A stretch of DNA of 58,904 bases from an uncultured Bacilli bacterium (GCA_947628435.1 CANQZW010000001.1:76013-134916), one strand, 5' to 3'. Counted from the first letter of the stretch, positions 1-9,012 are shown. The notes: a model not told the origin generated them from the sequence alone. A program made the numbers and translations.

Positions 1-391
1 TAAAACCTTTAATTGACTCTAATTTATCAATTGTACCACCAGTATGTCCAAGACCCCTGCCAGATAATTTAGCTACACTAACACCGCAAGATGATACAAT
101 AGGTGCTACAATTAAAGTAGTTTTATCTCCAACACCACCAGTTGAATGTTTATCTACCTTAATACCTGAAATACTTGATAAATCAATTACATCACCACTT
201 TCAATCATTGCTTTAGTTAAATAATATGTTTCTTCTTCATTCATACTATTAATACATATTGCCATTAACAAAGAAGCCATTTGTGCATCCGATATAATTC
301 CCATTACATAACCATTAACTGCATAAGTTATTTCATCTTCATTAAGCACTTTATTATCTTTTTTCTTTTCAATAATATTTACTATATTCAT
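1..391 (-). CDS. deoA: Pyrimidine-nucleoside (thymidine) phosphorylase, N-terminal part (runs off the window)
   Basis: The first 130 residues can be read from an ATG at 389-391; the gene continues beyond base 1. The family cleaves thymidine or uridine with phosphate in nucleoside salvage. Visible hallmarks are the [13 protein letters not shown] phosphate-binding loop and [17 protein letters not shown], both diagnostic of the TDP/PyNP branch of the phosphoribosyltransferase-like family. The N-terminal all-alpha region (residues 1-65) is also normal. The exact substrate range (DeoA versus Pdp) cannot be told from this half. The family is certain; the partial state is due to the window edge. Confidence 0.93.
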   Translation of the reverse strand, partial: MNIVNIIEKKKDNKVLNEDEITYAVNGYVMGIISDAQMASLLMAICINSMNEEETYYLTKAMIESGDVIDLSSISGIKVDKHSTGGVGDKTTLIVAPIVSSCGVSVAKLSGRGLGHTGGTIDKLESIKGF

Positions 392-474
392 AATATCAGC
401 CCCTTACTATATAAACTAATATTATTATAACAAAAATATGCTTTAATTCATAATAAAATAATTATTAAAAAAAT

Positions 475-494
475 AAAACGGTTTATTCCGTTTT
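475..494 (-). terminator. Rho-independent terminator of ssb
   Basis: Seven-base stem AAAACGG/CCGTTTT around a six-base loop. On the minus strand it is followed by an A/T-rich run with seven consecutive T. The ssb stop codon (483-485) lies in the loop. Confidence 0.75.
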
Positions 495-821
495 ATTTTG
501 TTTTTTAGAAGACAAAAACGTTACTTTTTCAGCGATTATTTCTGTTACTTGTTTAACTTTTTCATCATCGGTTTGTATTTTTCTTGTTTGGACCCTTCCT
601 TTTACTCCTAATAAATCTCCTTTTTTACAATACTCACTTGTTGATTCTGCAACAGTACTCCAAAGTACGCAATCAATAAAATCAGTTTCGTACTCACCAT
701 TAGAATTTTTATAACTTCTTGGTACTGCCAAAGTAATATTAGTAACGTTTTTACCACTTTCTGTTTGTCTTAATTCCGGGTCTTTTGCTAATCTTCCTAC
801 TACTACAAATTGATTTAACAT
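483..821 (-). CDS. ssb: Single-stranded DNA-binding protein without acidic tail (SsbB-like)
   Basis: A 112-residue OB-fold SSB that protects single-stranded DNA. The start is the ATG at 819-821 (MLNQFVVVGRLAKDPELRQ), preceded by AAGAAAGGAG; a longer frame upstream has no such site and adds non-conserved residues. Family marks are VGRLAKDPELR, ITLAVPR and the Asp-Phe-Ile-Asp-Cys stretch. The protein stops soon after the OB fold (KKQNKTE) and lacks the acidic Asp/Glu-rich partner-recruiting tail of replicative SSBs. It is the length of B. subtilis SsbB, the short paralogue linked to DNA uptake, so a replicative SSB probably lies elsewhere in the genome. That role is inferred from length and tail only. 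Confidence 0.9.
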   Translation of the reverse strand: MLNQFVVVGRLAKDPELRQTESGKNVTNITLAVPRSYKNSNGEYETDFIDCVLWSTVAESTSEYCKKGDLLGVKGRVQTRKIQTDDEKVKQVTEIIAEKVTFLSSKKQNKTE

Positions 822-1025
822 ATTATTTCTCCTTTCTTGATGTAATATACTAAAAATAAAAATATCTAACAAAAAGCAAAAAACCAATTCTTTACTTATT
901 TTATATCTTAAAACCAATATATTAGCACTATAAAAAACGTTTTTTGTAATTAATATATTTCAAAAAACCATTTTTAGTTATTCGTACGACAAATTACTAC
1001 ATTTTATATAAAAAAAAGAAATGTA

Positions 1026-2360
1026 TTATCTTTTACATTCCTTTATTGTTTCACCTTTAAGTAACTGATTTAACTCAACCGCATATTCAAGTGGAAGCTC
1101 TTCTTTAAATGCCTCAATAAAACCCATTATTAATAATTCTGTTGCTTTATTTTCATCTATTGCTCTTGTCATTAAATAAAACAACTGTTTAGGATCTATT
1201 TTACAAACCGTTGCCTCATGCTGTAAAAAACTTGTTTTATTTTCACAACAATTAGTAGGAAAAGTATCACTTTTTGATTTATCATCTAATAAAATTGTAT
1301 CACACTTAACGTTTGCGAAAGAATTTGATGCACCTTTAGTAATTTTAACTAATCCTCGATAGGTTGCATTACCACCATTTCTTGCAATGGATTTAGATAA
1401 AATATTACTTTTTGTATGCTTACCTATATGAATCATTTTTGCCCCAGTATCTTGAATTTGATTATTATCTGCTAAAGCAATAGTTGTGCAACTTGCCTTA
1501 GCGTAATCACCTTTTAAAATGCAGGCTGGATATTTCATGGTAACTTTAGAACCTATGTTACCATCAACCCATTGCATTGTAGCTCCTTCATAAACAATTG
1601 CTCTTTTGGTAACTAAATTATAAACGTTATTAGCCCAATTTTGAATTGTCGTATATTTACATTTTGCGTTTTTTTCTACAAATATTTCTACTACCGCAGC
1701 ATGAATAGAATCAGAAGAATAAGATGGTGCTGTACAACCTTCTATATAATGAAGCTCACTATTTTCTCCAACGATTATAAGAGTTCTTTCAAACTGTCCC
1801 ATATCTTTAGAATTAATTCTAAAGTAACTTTGTAGTGGTCTTTGTAATTTTGTATTTGCAGGTACATATATAAATGTTCCACCTGACCAAACACAACTAT
1901 TTAAAGCCGCAAACTTATTATCATCATTTTTAACTAAAGTAGCAAAATACTTTTTAAAAATATCAGGGTACCTTTTTAAAGCTGTATCAGTATCTAAAAA
2001 TATAACATTTTTCTCTTTTAATTCCTCTAACATATTATGATATAATGCTTCACTTTCATACTGTACATGAACTCCTGCTAAATATTCATCCTCTGCCTTA
2101 GTAAGTCCAATATCATCAAACGTTTCTTTTATGTTTTTATCCACGTTTTTCCAGCTGTCTTTTACATCATCAAACACTTTTTTATAATAAGTAATATTAT
2201 TAAAATCAAGGTTGATTAAAGGTCCAAAATTTGGCATTTTTAACTTCTTAAAAACATCATAAGAATCCAATCTAAACTTAAGCATCCAACTAGGTTCATT
2301 TTTTAACCTAGATATTTCTTCTACCTTTTTTCTATCCAATCCTTTTGATAATGTTTTCAT
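1026..2360 (-). CDS. sufB: Fe-S cluster assembly scaffold SufB
   Basis: 444 residues, close to the usual SufB length of about 465. SufB forms the scaffold of the SufBCD complex on which Fe-S clusters are built with sulfur from SufS/SufU. The N-terminal helical region, the beta-helix core with SGGTFIYVPANTKLQRPLQ, and the C-terminal ATVCKIDPKQLFYLMTRAID segment followed by GFIEAF are all present. The start ATG at 2358-2360 has AAGGAAT upstream. It is the last gene of the SUF operon; in most Firmicutes sufB also comes last. No strong terminator was seen, only a weak hairpin just downstream (about 990-1020). Confidence 0.96.
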   Translation of the reverse strand: MKTLSKGLDRKKVEEISRLKNEPSWMLKFRLDSYDVFKKLKMPNFGPLINLDFNNITYYKKVFDDVKDSWKNVDKNIKETFDDIGLTKAEDEYLAGVHVQYESEALYHNMLEELKEKNVIFLDTDTALKRYPDIFKKYFATLVKNDDNKFAALNSCVWSGGTFIYVPANTKLQRPLQSYFRINSKDMGQFERTLIIVGENSELHYIEGCTAPSYSSDSIHAAVVEIFVEKNAKCKYTTIQNWANNVYNLVTKRAIVYEGATMQWVDGNIGSKVTMKYPACILKGDYAKASCTTIALADNNQIQDTGAKMIHIGKHTKSNILSKSIARNGGNATYRGLVKITKGASNSFANVKCDTILLDDKSKSDTFPTNCCENKTSFLQHEATVCKIDPKQLFYLMTRAIDENKATELLIMGFIEAFKEELPLEYAVELNQLLKGETIKECKR

Positions 2361-2395
2361 ACAATCATTCCTTATTATTTATTTAAATTTCAAAA

Positions 2396-2818
2396 TTATG
2401 ATCTATCTTTTTTAGTTTTTACATCAACATTATTTAATTCATCATCAATAAACTTAAAATAAAGACCTTTATTTCTTAAAACATCTTTTAACTCTTCAAT
2501 TTCTAAATACCCGTTTATTCCTAATTCAGATAACTCATTAGCATTTATTACGAATTTTTCATCTGATGCTTGTAAAATTTCTTGGGCTTGTGAAATAGTT
2601 TTAAAATAAGGATAAGGATTTTCGTCAGATAATAAATCTAAAAACATTAAATTACCATCTTTATCAACGTACTTTTCTCCTACTATATATCCTTGATGTG
2701 TACACGTTATATGAACGTTAAAAAGCTTATTAGCCTCAAAATCTTCACTTGTTAGCTCTGCTAAACTAGCATATAACATTTTACTGGTGTCTAACATTAT
2801 TTTTTTACTTCTTATCAT
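2396..2818 (-). CDS. Uncharacterised 140-residue protein embedded in the SUF operon
   Basis: I do not recognise this protein. It starts at ATG 2816-2818, inside the last codons of sufU (14-base overlap), with GGAG six bases upstream, so it looks translationally coupled to sufU; sufB starts 35 bases after it ends. It is acidic, soluble, and has no membrane segment. There is one Cys (ITCTHQG), an aromatic/proline patch (DENPYPYFKTI) and a hydrophobic, helical C-terminal half with ELSELGINGYLEIEELKD. SUF operons usually place nothing between sufU and sufB, so a role in Fe-S assembly or regulation is suggested by position alone. Confidence 0.85.
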   Translation of the reverse strand: MIRSKKIMLDTSKMLYASLAELTSEDFEANKLFNVHITCTHQGYIVGEKYVDKDGNLMFLDLLSDENPYPYFKTISQAQEILQASDEKFVINANELSELGINGYLEIEELKDVLRNKGLYFKFIDDELNNVDVKTKKDRS

Positions 2819-3248
2819 TTTTTACTCCTTCTAATTTATCTATTACATCTTTTATACCCTCATATGGTAATAAAGCACACTTTTTTCTATTAGGCTGCTT
2901 ATATATTTCATCATAACAATTAGCCTCACCTAATAAATCCTTATCATAAGGAAGTTCATTTATCATATTTTCATAATTTTTAATTATTTGTTTTGCTTGT
3001 TTTATACTTTTACCCTTTAATAAATCACTCATAATCGAAGATGATGAGGTAGAAATAGCACAAGCTTCACCATCAAATTTGATATCTTCTATAATACCAT
3101 GATTTATTTTAAATTCAAAGTCTAAATTATCAATACAAGTTTTACTATTCATATTAATTTTTATATAACTATCATCATTAGTAAGTCCTTTATTAAGTGG
3201 ATTTTGATAATGTTCTAGTATAATACTTTTTCTTAAATTTACATCCAT
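2805..3248 (-). CDS. sufU: Sulfur relay / Fe-S scaffold protein SufU
   Basis: 147 residues. SufU takes the persulfide from SufS through a zinc site and passes sulfur to SufB. The start ATG at 3246-3248 follows AGGAGG. N-terminal LRKSIILEHYQNPLNKG is typical. The expected zinc ligands are visible: Cys and Asp in KTCIDNLDF, Cys in DGEACAISTSSSS, and Cys in RKKCALLPYEGI. The usual Cys-Gly-Asp is Cys-Ile-Asp here, but the Asp ligand is kept. It lies between sufS (9-base gap) and the unknown gene it overlaps. Confidence 0.94.
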   Translation of the reverse strand: MDVNLRKSIILEHYQNPLNKGLTNDDSYIKINMNSKTCIDNLDFEFKINHGIIEDIKFDGEACAISTSSSSIMSDLLKGKSIKQAKQIIKNYENMINELPYDKDLLGEANCYDEIYKQPNRKKCALLPYEGIKDVIDKLEGVKNDKK

Positions 3249-3257
3249 AATAACCTC

Positions 3258-4454
3258 CTATAATGAATCATACAATATATTATCATTATCTAATGCATCA
3301 ACTAATTTATCAACATCTTCTTTAGTATTATAAAAATACAAACTAGCACGGCAAGTATTCTTAACTCCTAATACCTCAGATAGAATTTTAGCACAATGAC
3401 TTCCCACTCTTACACAAATTCCTTTTTTATTTAAATATGCCGCTACATCTTGTGCGAAAACTCCATTAACATTAAAGGTTATAATTCCGTTTGGAATATC
3501 TTTATTATAAATTACCACGTTCTTTAGTTTTGAAAGCCTTGATATCATATATTTTTTTAAATCAACTTCATATTTATGAACATTTTCCATACCAAGTGCA
3601 TTTAAATAATCAATTGCCTTTGAAAAGCCTATGATTCCAGATACATTAGGAGTTCCAGGTTCTAATTTTTCTGGTATATCCTTATATTCAACGTTCATTA
3701 AACTATCAAAAAAAGCATTCATTCCACCACCAGTTATTAATGGTTTTAAATCATTTAAATACTTAGTTTTACCATAAAGAACTCCAACCCCCGTCGGGCC
3801 AAGCATTTTATGAGCCGAAAATGCTAAAAAATCAACGTCTAAAAAGGTAACATCTATTTTTTCATGAGGAACACTTTGGGCAGCATCTATAACTACTAAT
3901 ATATTATTTTCATGAGCATATTTAATTATTTCTTTTATTGGCCTTACATCTCCAATTACGTTAGTTATATGAGCAAGAGATATTACCTTAGTTTTTTTAG
4001 AAATGGCTTTTTTTACATTATCTAAAGTAACTGTTAAGTCTGGATTTAAATCGATATATTTTATTTTAGAATTTGTAGTTTTTGCAACCTCAAACCAAGG
4101 TAAAATTAACGATGCATGCTCTGCTTTAGTAGTTAATATTTCATCACCATCTTTAAGATAATTACCAAAAAAACCCTTAATTATTATATTCAAACTTTCT
4201 GTTGCACCTGATGTAAATATAATTTCTTTTGAATCTTTTGCATTTATAAAATAAGCTACTTTTTCTCTTGTTTCACTTATTTTTTCATCTACTTTTCTAC
4301 TTAAATCATAATCACCACGATGGGCGTTAGCACAATAATTAGTATAATAATCATTAATCTCATCTATAACAACACTTGGTTTAAGCGTTGTTGCACAATT
4401 ATCTAAATACGTAATACCAGATGATAAAATTTTAAAATCTTTATTAAAATTCAA
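3258..4454 (-). CDS. sufS: Cysteine desulfurase SufS
   Basis: 398 residues, group II cysteine desulfurase: a PLP enzyme that converts cysteine to alanine and leaves a persulfide on its active-site Cys. PLP-binding Lys is in FSAHKMLGPTGVG, the cofactor Asp/Gln are in VVIDAAQSVPH, and the catalytic Cys sits in RVGSHCAKI near residue 353. The start codon is TTG at 4452-4454, eight bases after GGAGG; no ATG in frame fits the conserved N-terminus. It follows the short sufD by only a few bases. Full length and well conserved. Confidence 0.95.
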   Translation of the reverse strand: MNFNKDFKILSSGITYLDNCATTLKPSVVIDEINDYYTNYCANAHRGDYDLSRKVDEKISETREKVAYFINAKDSKEIIFTSGATESLNIIIKGFFGNYLKDGDEILTTKAEHASLILPWFEVAKTTNSKIKYIDLNPDLTVTLDNVKKAISKKTKVISLAHITNVIGDVRPIKEIIKYAHENNILVVIDAAQSVPHEKIDVTFLDVDFLAFSAHKMLGPTGVGVLYGKTKYLNDLKPLITGGGMNAFFDSLMNVEYKDIPEKLEPGTPNVSGIIGFSKAIDYLNALGMENVHKYEVDLKKYMISRLSKLKNVVIYNKDIPNGIITFNVNGVFAQDVAAYLNKKGICVRVGSHCAKILSEVLGVKNTCRASLYFYNTKEDVDKLVDALDNDNILYDSL

Positions 4455-4460
4455 TTATAC

Positions 4461-5213
4461 TCACCTCCATTCATTATTTAATTTTTTCTTTAGTAGCTCC
4501 TTTTCATTAAAACATATATCTAACGTTCCAATTAATAAACCATTAATCAACAAATTCATTGATTCTTTTTTATTTAATCCCCTACTCATTAAATAAAATA
4601 ACTCATCTTTATTAAAATTACCAATAAAAGCAGCATGCTTAGCATTACACTCAAATTCATCTATTAATAAAACCGGGTTTATTCTATTTTCATTAGTATC
4701 ATTTAAAGTTATTATTTTACTGTTTTGATTAACATTACAATTCTTACTCTTATTAGGAACATAACTATAAACATCAAATAAAATTGAACCCTCTTCTTTA
4801 GTTACTCCGTTATTATATACATTACTATTAGTTAACATTTTATTATGATTAATATTTACAGTATATTTAACTTTTTTACTTGTGATAACACAATTATGAA
4901 CAACTATATTAGAATCCTTAGCATCAAGATTAGCATTTAACATAACATTTTTAGAATTATATGCGATGTTATTAAAAAACAAATTACCTTTATTAACATT
5001 TATATCATATACTACATCATCCATGTTATCTGATATTATTAAAACATTTAAATTAGCATTACTAACATTAAAAGTATATCTATTAAATAAATTATCTTTT
5101 ATTAAAATATTAGTATCACTATTTATATTAATAATTACAGTATTATCTTTTATTACGCTTATTTTATCATTATCGCTTCCTATTAATATCCTATTCACTT
5201 GCGTCACTTCCAT
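4461..5213 (-). CDS. sufD: Short SufD-like Fe-S assembly protein
   Basis: 250 residues against about 400-430 for normal SufD. The C-terminal part is clearly SufB/SufD family: ECNAKHAAFIGNFNKDELFYLMSRG followed by an ILLING-like turn (here MNLLINGLLIG), with the conserved His in NAKHAAFIG. The middle is a run of Asn-rich beta strands consistent with the beta-helix. The N-terminal helical domain is missing. It overlaps sufC by 23 bases. A GTG at 5196-5198, eight bases after GGAAG and next to the sufC stop, is an alternative start. Position between sufC and sufS is the normal sufD place, so it is probably a functional slimmed partner of SufB and SufC. Confidence 0.88.
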   Translation of the reverse strand: MEVTQVNRILIGSDNDKISVIKDNTVIININSDTNILIKDNLFNRYTFNVSNANLNVLIISDNMDDVVYDINVNKGNLFFNNIAYNSKNVMLNANLDAKDSNIVVHNCVITSKKVKYTVNINHNKMLTNSNVYNNGVTKEEGSILFDVYSYVPNKSKNCNVNQNSKIITLNDTNENRINPVLLIDEFECNAKHAAFIGNFNKDELFYLMSRGLNKKESMNLLINGLLIGTLDICFNEKELLKKKLNNEWR

Positions 5214-5961
5214 TAAATACGTTTGACACTACTTTCTCAAAGTTAAAGCCTTTTGTTTCAATTTCTTTTGCCAAAGTATAATCACCAGTTTTAACTATTT
5301 TTCCTTCTTTTACAACATGTACAAAATCCGGTTTAACATATTTTAATAAATGTGTATAATGTGTAATAATTAGATAAGATGATTGTATATGTTTTTTTCT
5401 ATACATATTAATATTATCCGCAACTATTTTTAAAGAATCAACATCAACACCTGAATCTATTTCATCTAACATTATAAAAGATGGTTCTAATATTTTCATT
5501 TGAAGTATCTCATTTTTCTTTTTTTCACCACCTGAAAAACCTTTATTTATACTTCTATGTACCATTTCATCAGGCATTTTTAAATCAATCTTAGCCTCGT
5601 CAATCTTCTTAATAAAACTATATAAATTAATATTTTTATTTTCTTTACTAGAAAGTGCTGTTCTTAAAAAATCAGCATTAGTAACACCATCTATTTCAAG
5701 TGGGTTTTGCATTGCAAGAAAAATTCCTAACTTTGCTCTTTGGTCAGTTGTAAGCTTTAAAATGCTTTTTTTATTAAATAATATATCTCCACTTACAATT
5801 TTATAGTTAGGTTCATTCATTATTGCCTTAGTAAGAGTTGATTTTCCAACACCATTAGGACCCATTATAACATGAACCTCACCATCATTTATAACAAGGT
5901 TAAACTTATCTAAAACTATCTTATTTTCTACTTTAACTGTTAAATCTTTTATTTCTAACAT
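5191..5961 (-). CDS. sufC: Fe-S assembly ATPase SufC
   Basis: 256 residues from ATG 5959-5961; an in-frame ATG five codons upstream also has a possible site (AAGG), but conserved SufC proteins begin MLEIKDL as here. ABC-type ATPase that drives the SufBCD scaffold. Walker A GPNGVGKST is near residues 34-42, Q-loop in MQNPLEIDGV, signature FSGGEKKKNEI, Walker B FIMLDEIDSGVDVDSL, and switch His in IITHYTHLL. It is the first gene of the SUF operon; no convincing sigma-A promoter could be assigned in the 40 bases before it. Confidence 0.96.
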   Translation of the reverse strand: MLEIKDLTVKVENKIVLDKFNLVINDGEVHVIMGPNGVGKSTLTKAIMNEPNYKIVSGDILFNKKSILKLTTDQRAKLGIFLAMQNPLEIDGVTNADFLRTALSSKENKNINLYSFIKKIDEAKIDLKMPDEMVHRSINKGFSGGEKKKNEILQMKILEPSFIMLDEIDSGVDVDSLKIVADNINMYRKKHIQSSYLIITHYTHLLKYVKPDFVHVVKEGKIVKTGDYTLAKEIETKGFNFEKVVSNVFNGSDASE

Positions 5962-6026
5962 ATAAATCAGCTCCATATCTACCTTATTTTATCACTTTTT
6001 TAATATTTTTTATATAATAACAATTA

Positions 6027-6050
6027 AAAATAGAGAAAAATCTCTATTTT
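6027..6050. terminator. Bidirectional hairpin terminator
   Basis: Ten-base stem AAAATAGAGA/TCTCTATTTT around AAAA. It separates the SUF operon (starting below 5961) from the decayed gene and the dipeptidase operon above, whose transcripts would end here. Confidence 0.7.
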
Positions 6051-6072
6051 ATTTATTCTTAGATAACATGGT

Positions 6073-6399
6073 TCATTGCTCCTTATTATTTTGTTCATTA
6101 TTTACAAAATATGTTTCCGGATTAAATTTATTATAAACTGATCCATATTCCAAAGCCTTATTAAAATCTTTTTCTTTTAACAAGTTAGTAAAAGGAGCAT
6201 AAAAAACCGAATAATTTAATAAATGGTCTTCATATAAATTATATGTATTATCATATCATACATCATAAAACTTAATTTTTTCTCTGTTATTTTGAATATA
6301 TTCGTATAATTTCTCACCCTTACAAACATTATCCTTATCAATTAAGGTAATGGCACTTAAAGGATTACCACTTTCATTATATAAACTTATCTTTTTTAA
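6073..6399 (-). pseudogene. Decayed gene remnant (unknown family)
   Basis: One minus-strand frame of 109 codons reads as protein-like sequence except for an in-frame TGA at 6256-6258 and no usable start codon (it is bounded by TAA at 6400-6402). The readable parts are LYNESGNPLSAITLIDKD, KLYEYIQNNREKIKFYDV, and after the stop YNLYEDHLLNYSVFYAP and FNKALEYGSVYNKFNPE. It ends in TGA at 6073-6075, 27 bases downstream of the dipeptidase gene. I cannot name a family. TGA-as-Trp readthrough is unlikely because genes here use TGG for Trp. Confidence 0.55.
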
Positions 6400-6425
6400 T
6401 TATTATTATGAACTACTACTGTGAC

Positions 6426-7472
6426 TTAATGCGGCATATCCCTTTTGATATTTAAACCACTTTTAATATTGTTTTTATCAAAATCTTTATATTTTACCGG
6501 GTTTAATTTACTATATAAATCCTCAAAATTAGTTTTCATAAACATTTGGGTTGTAACACCATCAAACTTACTTAACAATAATTCTTCAAGCTCAATTTTT
6601 ATGTTATATATATCAAAAGTTTCAAGACCATGATATGAGCAATCAGGATTAAAATTCATATCATCTGTTGCCAATAATATCCTATCCTTTGGATATTTTA
6701 AATCATCAACCACATATGATATCATTTCTAAGTATTTTTGTTTTCTTTCTTTTTTCGAAATACTTTGTCCCTCAAGGCTAACAAAATTACAATTTGAAAA
6801 TAATCCTAAGTAACCACCTGCATTTTTAAGTCTTTTTATCTGTTCATCTGTCAAATTTCTACTTCTATTACATATCTTTCTTGCATTAGAGTGAGATGCT
6901 AAAATAACTGGTTGTTCTCCTTTTAATATATGCATTTCTACCGTATCCATTATGTCGCTAAAAGTTTGTTTGTTAGCATGTGATAAATCAATAGCAATAC
7001 CTAAATTAATAGCTAACTCAATAAGTTCTTTACCTAAATATGATAATCCATAGTTTTTTCTATTTCCAGATCCAAACTTATTTCCATTATTCCATACCGG
7101 TAATATAACCCTTAAGCCCTCATTATATAAATCTAATAATTCTAACGGATTATTTATAAAATCGCAACCTTCTATACTAAAAATAAACTTTCTGTCCTTA
7201 GGAATAACACCATCGTCTTGCAATCGTCTTAGATTATTTATAGAAGTTCTAAACATATCTTTAACATTTTGACATTCGCTTTTAGTAATTCCAAGTTCTT
7301 GATACATTTCATAAGAAGACATAAAATATAAATTAATTATACCACCATCAACGTTTCCTTCTTTATAAATATTAATGCAATCGTTTATTAGTTTTTCTTT
7401 ATTTGACTTAGAATTAATCTTACTTAGATTAAAGTATATTGTTGTTAGTAAATCATAATGTGCGTCATACAT
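6426..7472 (-). CDS. Membrane-dipeptidase family (peptidase M19) protein
   Basis: 348 residues, usual for the family of zinc dipeptidases that cleave dipeptides including D-Ala and some beta-lactam-like substrates. N-terminal MYDAHYDLLT carries the HxD metal ligands, the bridging Glu lies in FIFSIEGCDFI, and further His ligands lie in IDLSHANKQTF and VILASHSNARKICNRSRNL; LLATDDMNFNPDCSYHG gives the substrate-side Asp. No signal peptide is visible, so it is probably cytoplasmic. Start ATG 7470-7472 lies just after the serine hydrolase stop, so the two are co-transcribed; both could serve peptide salvage or wall recycling. Confidence 0.9.
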   Translation of the reverse strand: MYDAHYDLLTTIYFNLSKINSKSNKEKLINDCINIYKEGNVDGGIINLYFMSSYEMYQELGITKSECQNVKDMFRTSINNLRRLQDDGVIPKDRKFIFSIEGCDFINNPLELLDLYNEGLRVILPVWNNGNKFGSGNRKNYGLSYLGKELIELAINLGIAIDLSHANKQTFSDIMDTVEMHILKGEQPVILASHSNARKICNRSRNLTDEQIKRLKNAGGYLGLFSNCNFVSLEGQSISKKERKQKYLEMISYVVDDLKYPKDRILLATDDMNFNPDCSYHGLETFDIYNIKIELEELLLSKFDGVTTQMFMKTNFEDLYSKLNPVKYKDFDKNNIKSGLNIKRDMPH

Positions 7473-7474
7473 AT

Positions 7475-8917
7475 TTAATATCTTCTTTGCTTAGAATACG
7501 AAATATCGTCTTTGGCTAACTCATTCTTATATATTTCTTCTAAAAACCTATATTGAATTGCAAGCTTAATAACTGGATGAACTAATGCCGAATCCCTATC
7601 CCACGCATATCTTGATGAATCTATCTTCTCAACACCATTTGGTAAAATAATTGTTTTTTTGCCATCTTCATGCGTTTTTATTAATGATTTTTTATCAGCA
7701 TCTATAAATGTCATCCTGTTATAACTTCTATTTGATAATAATGAATAAAAAATTTCGTTATCTGGGTCAATCGTTAATTGCGTTCCACACCAACCCGCAG
7801 AAGCAATTGTTCTACCTCCTAATGGATGATAAACCTCAGAATCTGGCTGAGAAGGGTTTTTTGAATAGCATAATTTACCTAAATATTGTATAGATAAATT
7901 CTTTTTTCCAGTCTCATTATCTGCCATATGATAAAGTTCATCGCTAGTTAAAATATGTTTTTCTAGCAAATTTTGGCACAATAAACTCATGTCATAGGAA
8001 TTTGAAAACAAACCAGCATGACCACTTAAATTACCATCTTTTTGGCCCATAATTCTTGCTTTTTCATCATAACAATCTCCTGGCTTTACACCATCATTGA
8101 TTCTAAAATTACCATCTTTATAATAAAATCCATTATAACCCGTTGGAGCAATTGTACTTAATTTATCATCTGGTATACTTACGTAAGTATTACACATATT
8201 ACAAATGTTTAATATGTTGCTTTTAACGAAATCGTAAAAATTTACACCACTTACTTTCTCAACCAAATATTTTAATACCATTGCACCCATATCAGTATAT
8301 GGTCTTTTTCCATCATTTTGACTATCAAATGTTATAGTTCTTATAATTTTTTCAGCCTCTTCTTTATCTTTTGCCCTATCTATTCTTCCATCTGTTTTAA
8401 TTGGAGCATTAAAGGTAAGAAGTTGATAAATTGTGATATTACCTAATCCCTTAAAATCTGGTAAATAATAACTAACCTTTTGATTTAAATCAATAATGTT
8501 TTTTCTAGCTAAAATTAGCACACTAATGGAGGTGAATATTTTAGTTACTGAAGCCAAATCATAAAGGGTATTAGAATCAACATGATTTATTGTATTTTTT
8601 AAATCATCCCTGTAACCTATACTTAAAATTTCATGGTAATTTTTTGTACCAAAACTAATAACTGCTCCTGGGGTCATTTGTTTTTTGTATATAAAATCTT
8701 TTATTACTCTTTCTACACCAGAACCTTTATATAATTCATCCCTTAATTCATCTAAGTTTTTATCTTTGTTATTTTCAATTAAATCTACGACTGGTTTTAA
8801 TATTTCTAAATAATCCTCTTTAGTTAGTAAGTTTCTTTGCTCTTCTTCTTTAGCTTTATTATGATTTTTAAGTAATTCTAAAGAGTAAGAATCCAATATA
8901 CGTTCTAAAACTGTCAT
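7475..8917 (-). CDS. Serine hydrolase of the class C beta-lactamase / penicillin-binding family
   Basis: 480 residues from ATG 8915-8917, nine bases after AAAAGGAG; a TTG three codons further up would sit directly on the ribosome site and is rejected. The beta-lactamase-like fold is shown by the Ser-x-x-Lys motif in YDLASVTKIFTS, the Tyr-Thr-Asp motif in RPYTDMGAMVLKYL, and GHAGLFS. No signal peptide or membrane anchor is apparent. Family members are D-aminopeptidases, esterases or carboxypeptidases; the substrate cannot be assigned. Close coupling to the M19 dipeptidase downstream fits a pathway acting on peptidoglycan-derived or D-amino-acid peptides. Confidence 0.86.
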   Translation of the reverse strand: MTVLERILDSYSLELLKNHNKAKEEEQRNLLTKEDYLEILKPVVDLIENNKDKNLDELRDELYKGSGVERVIKDFIYKKQMTPGAVISFGTKNYHEILSIGYRDDLKNTINHVDSNTLYDLASVTKIFTSISVLILARKNIIDLNQKVSYYLPDFKGLGNITIYQLLTFNAPIKTDGRIDRAKDKEEAEKIIRTITFDSQNDGKRPYTDMGAMVLKYLVEKVSGVNFYDFVKSNILNICNMCNTYVSIPDDKLSTIAPTGYNGFYYKDGNFRINDGVKPGDCYDEKARIMGQKDGNLSGHAGLFSNSYDMSLLCQNLLEKHILTSDELYHMADNETGKKNLSIQYLGKLCYSKNPSQPDSEVYHPLGGRTIASAGWCGTQLTIDPDNEIFYSLLSNRSYNRMTFIDADKKSLIKTHEDGKKTIILPNGVEKIDSSRYAWDRDSALVHPVIKLAIQYRFLEEIYKNELAKDDISYSKQRRY

Positions 8918-9012
8918 TACTACCAACTCCTTTTAATAAATTGAGGCTTATTCTATCATTTTTTTACTATTTAGTCAAGTTTTATGATACAATCTTAACT
9001 AGAGGTGATAAA

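Noticed and set aside
936-949. Perfect 14-base palindrome AAAAAACGTTTTTT upstream of ssb.
   Set aside because: No loop to form a hairpin and no known operator; in DNA of this composition it may be chance.
6256-6258. In-frame TGA that could mean TGA = Trp (Mollicutes code 4).
   Set aside because: Trp is TGG in the conserved genes checked (for example SufB), Ffh ends with its normal LPF right before TGA, and overlapping ATGA gene junctions use TGA as stop. Standard code is the simpler reading.
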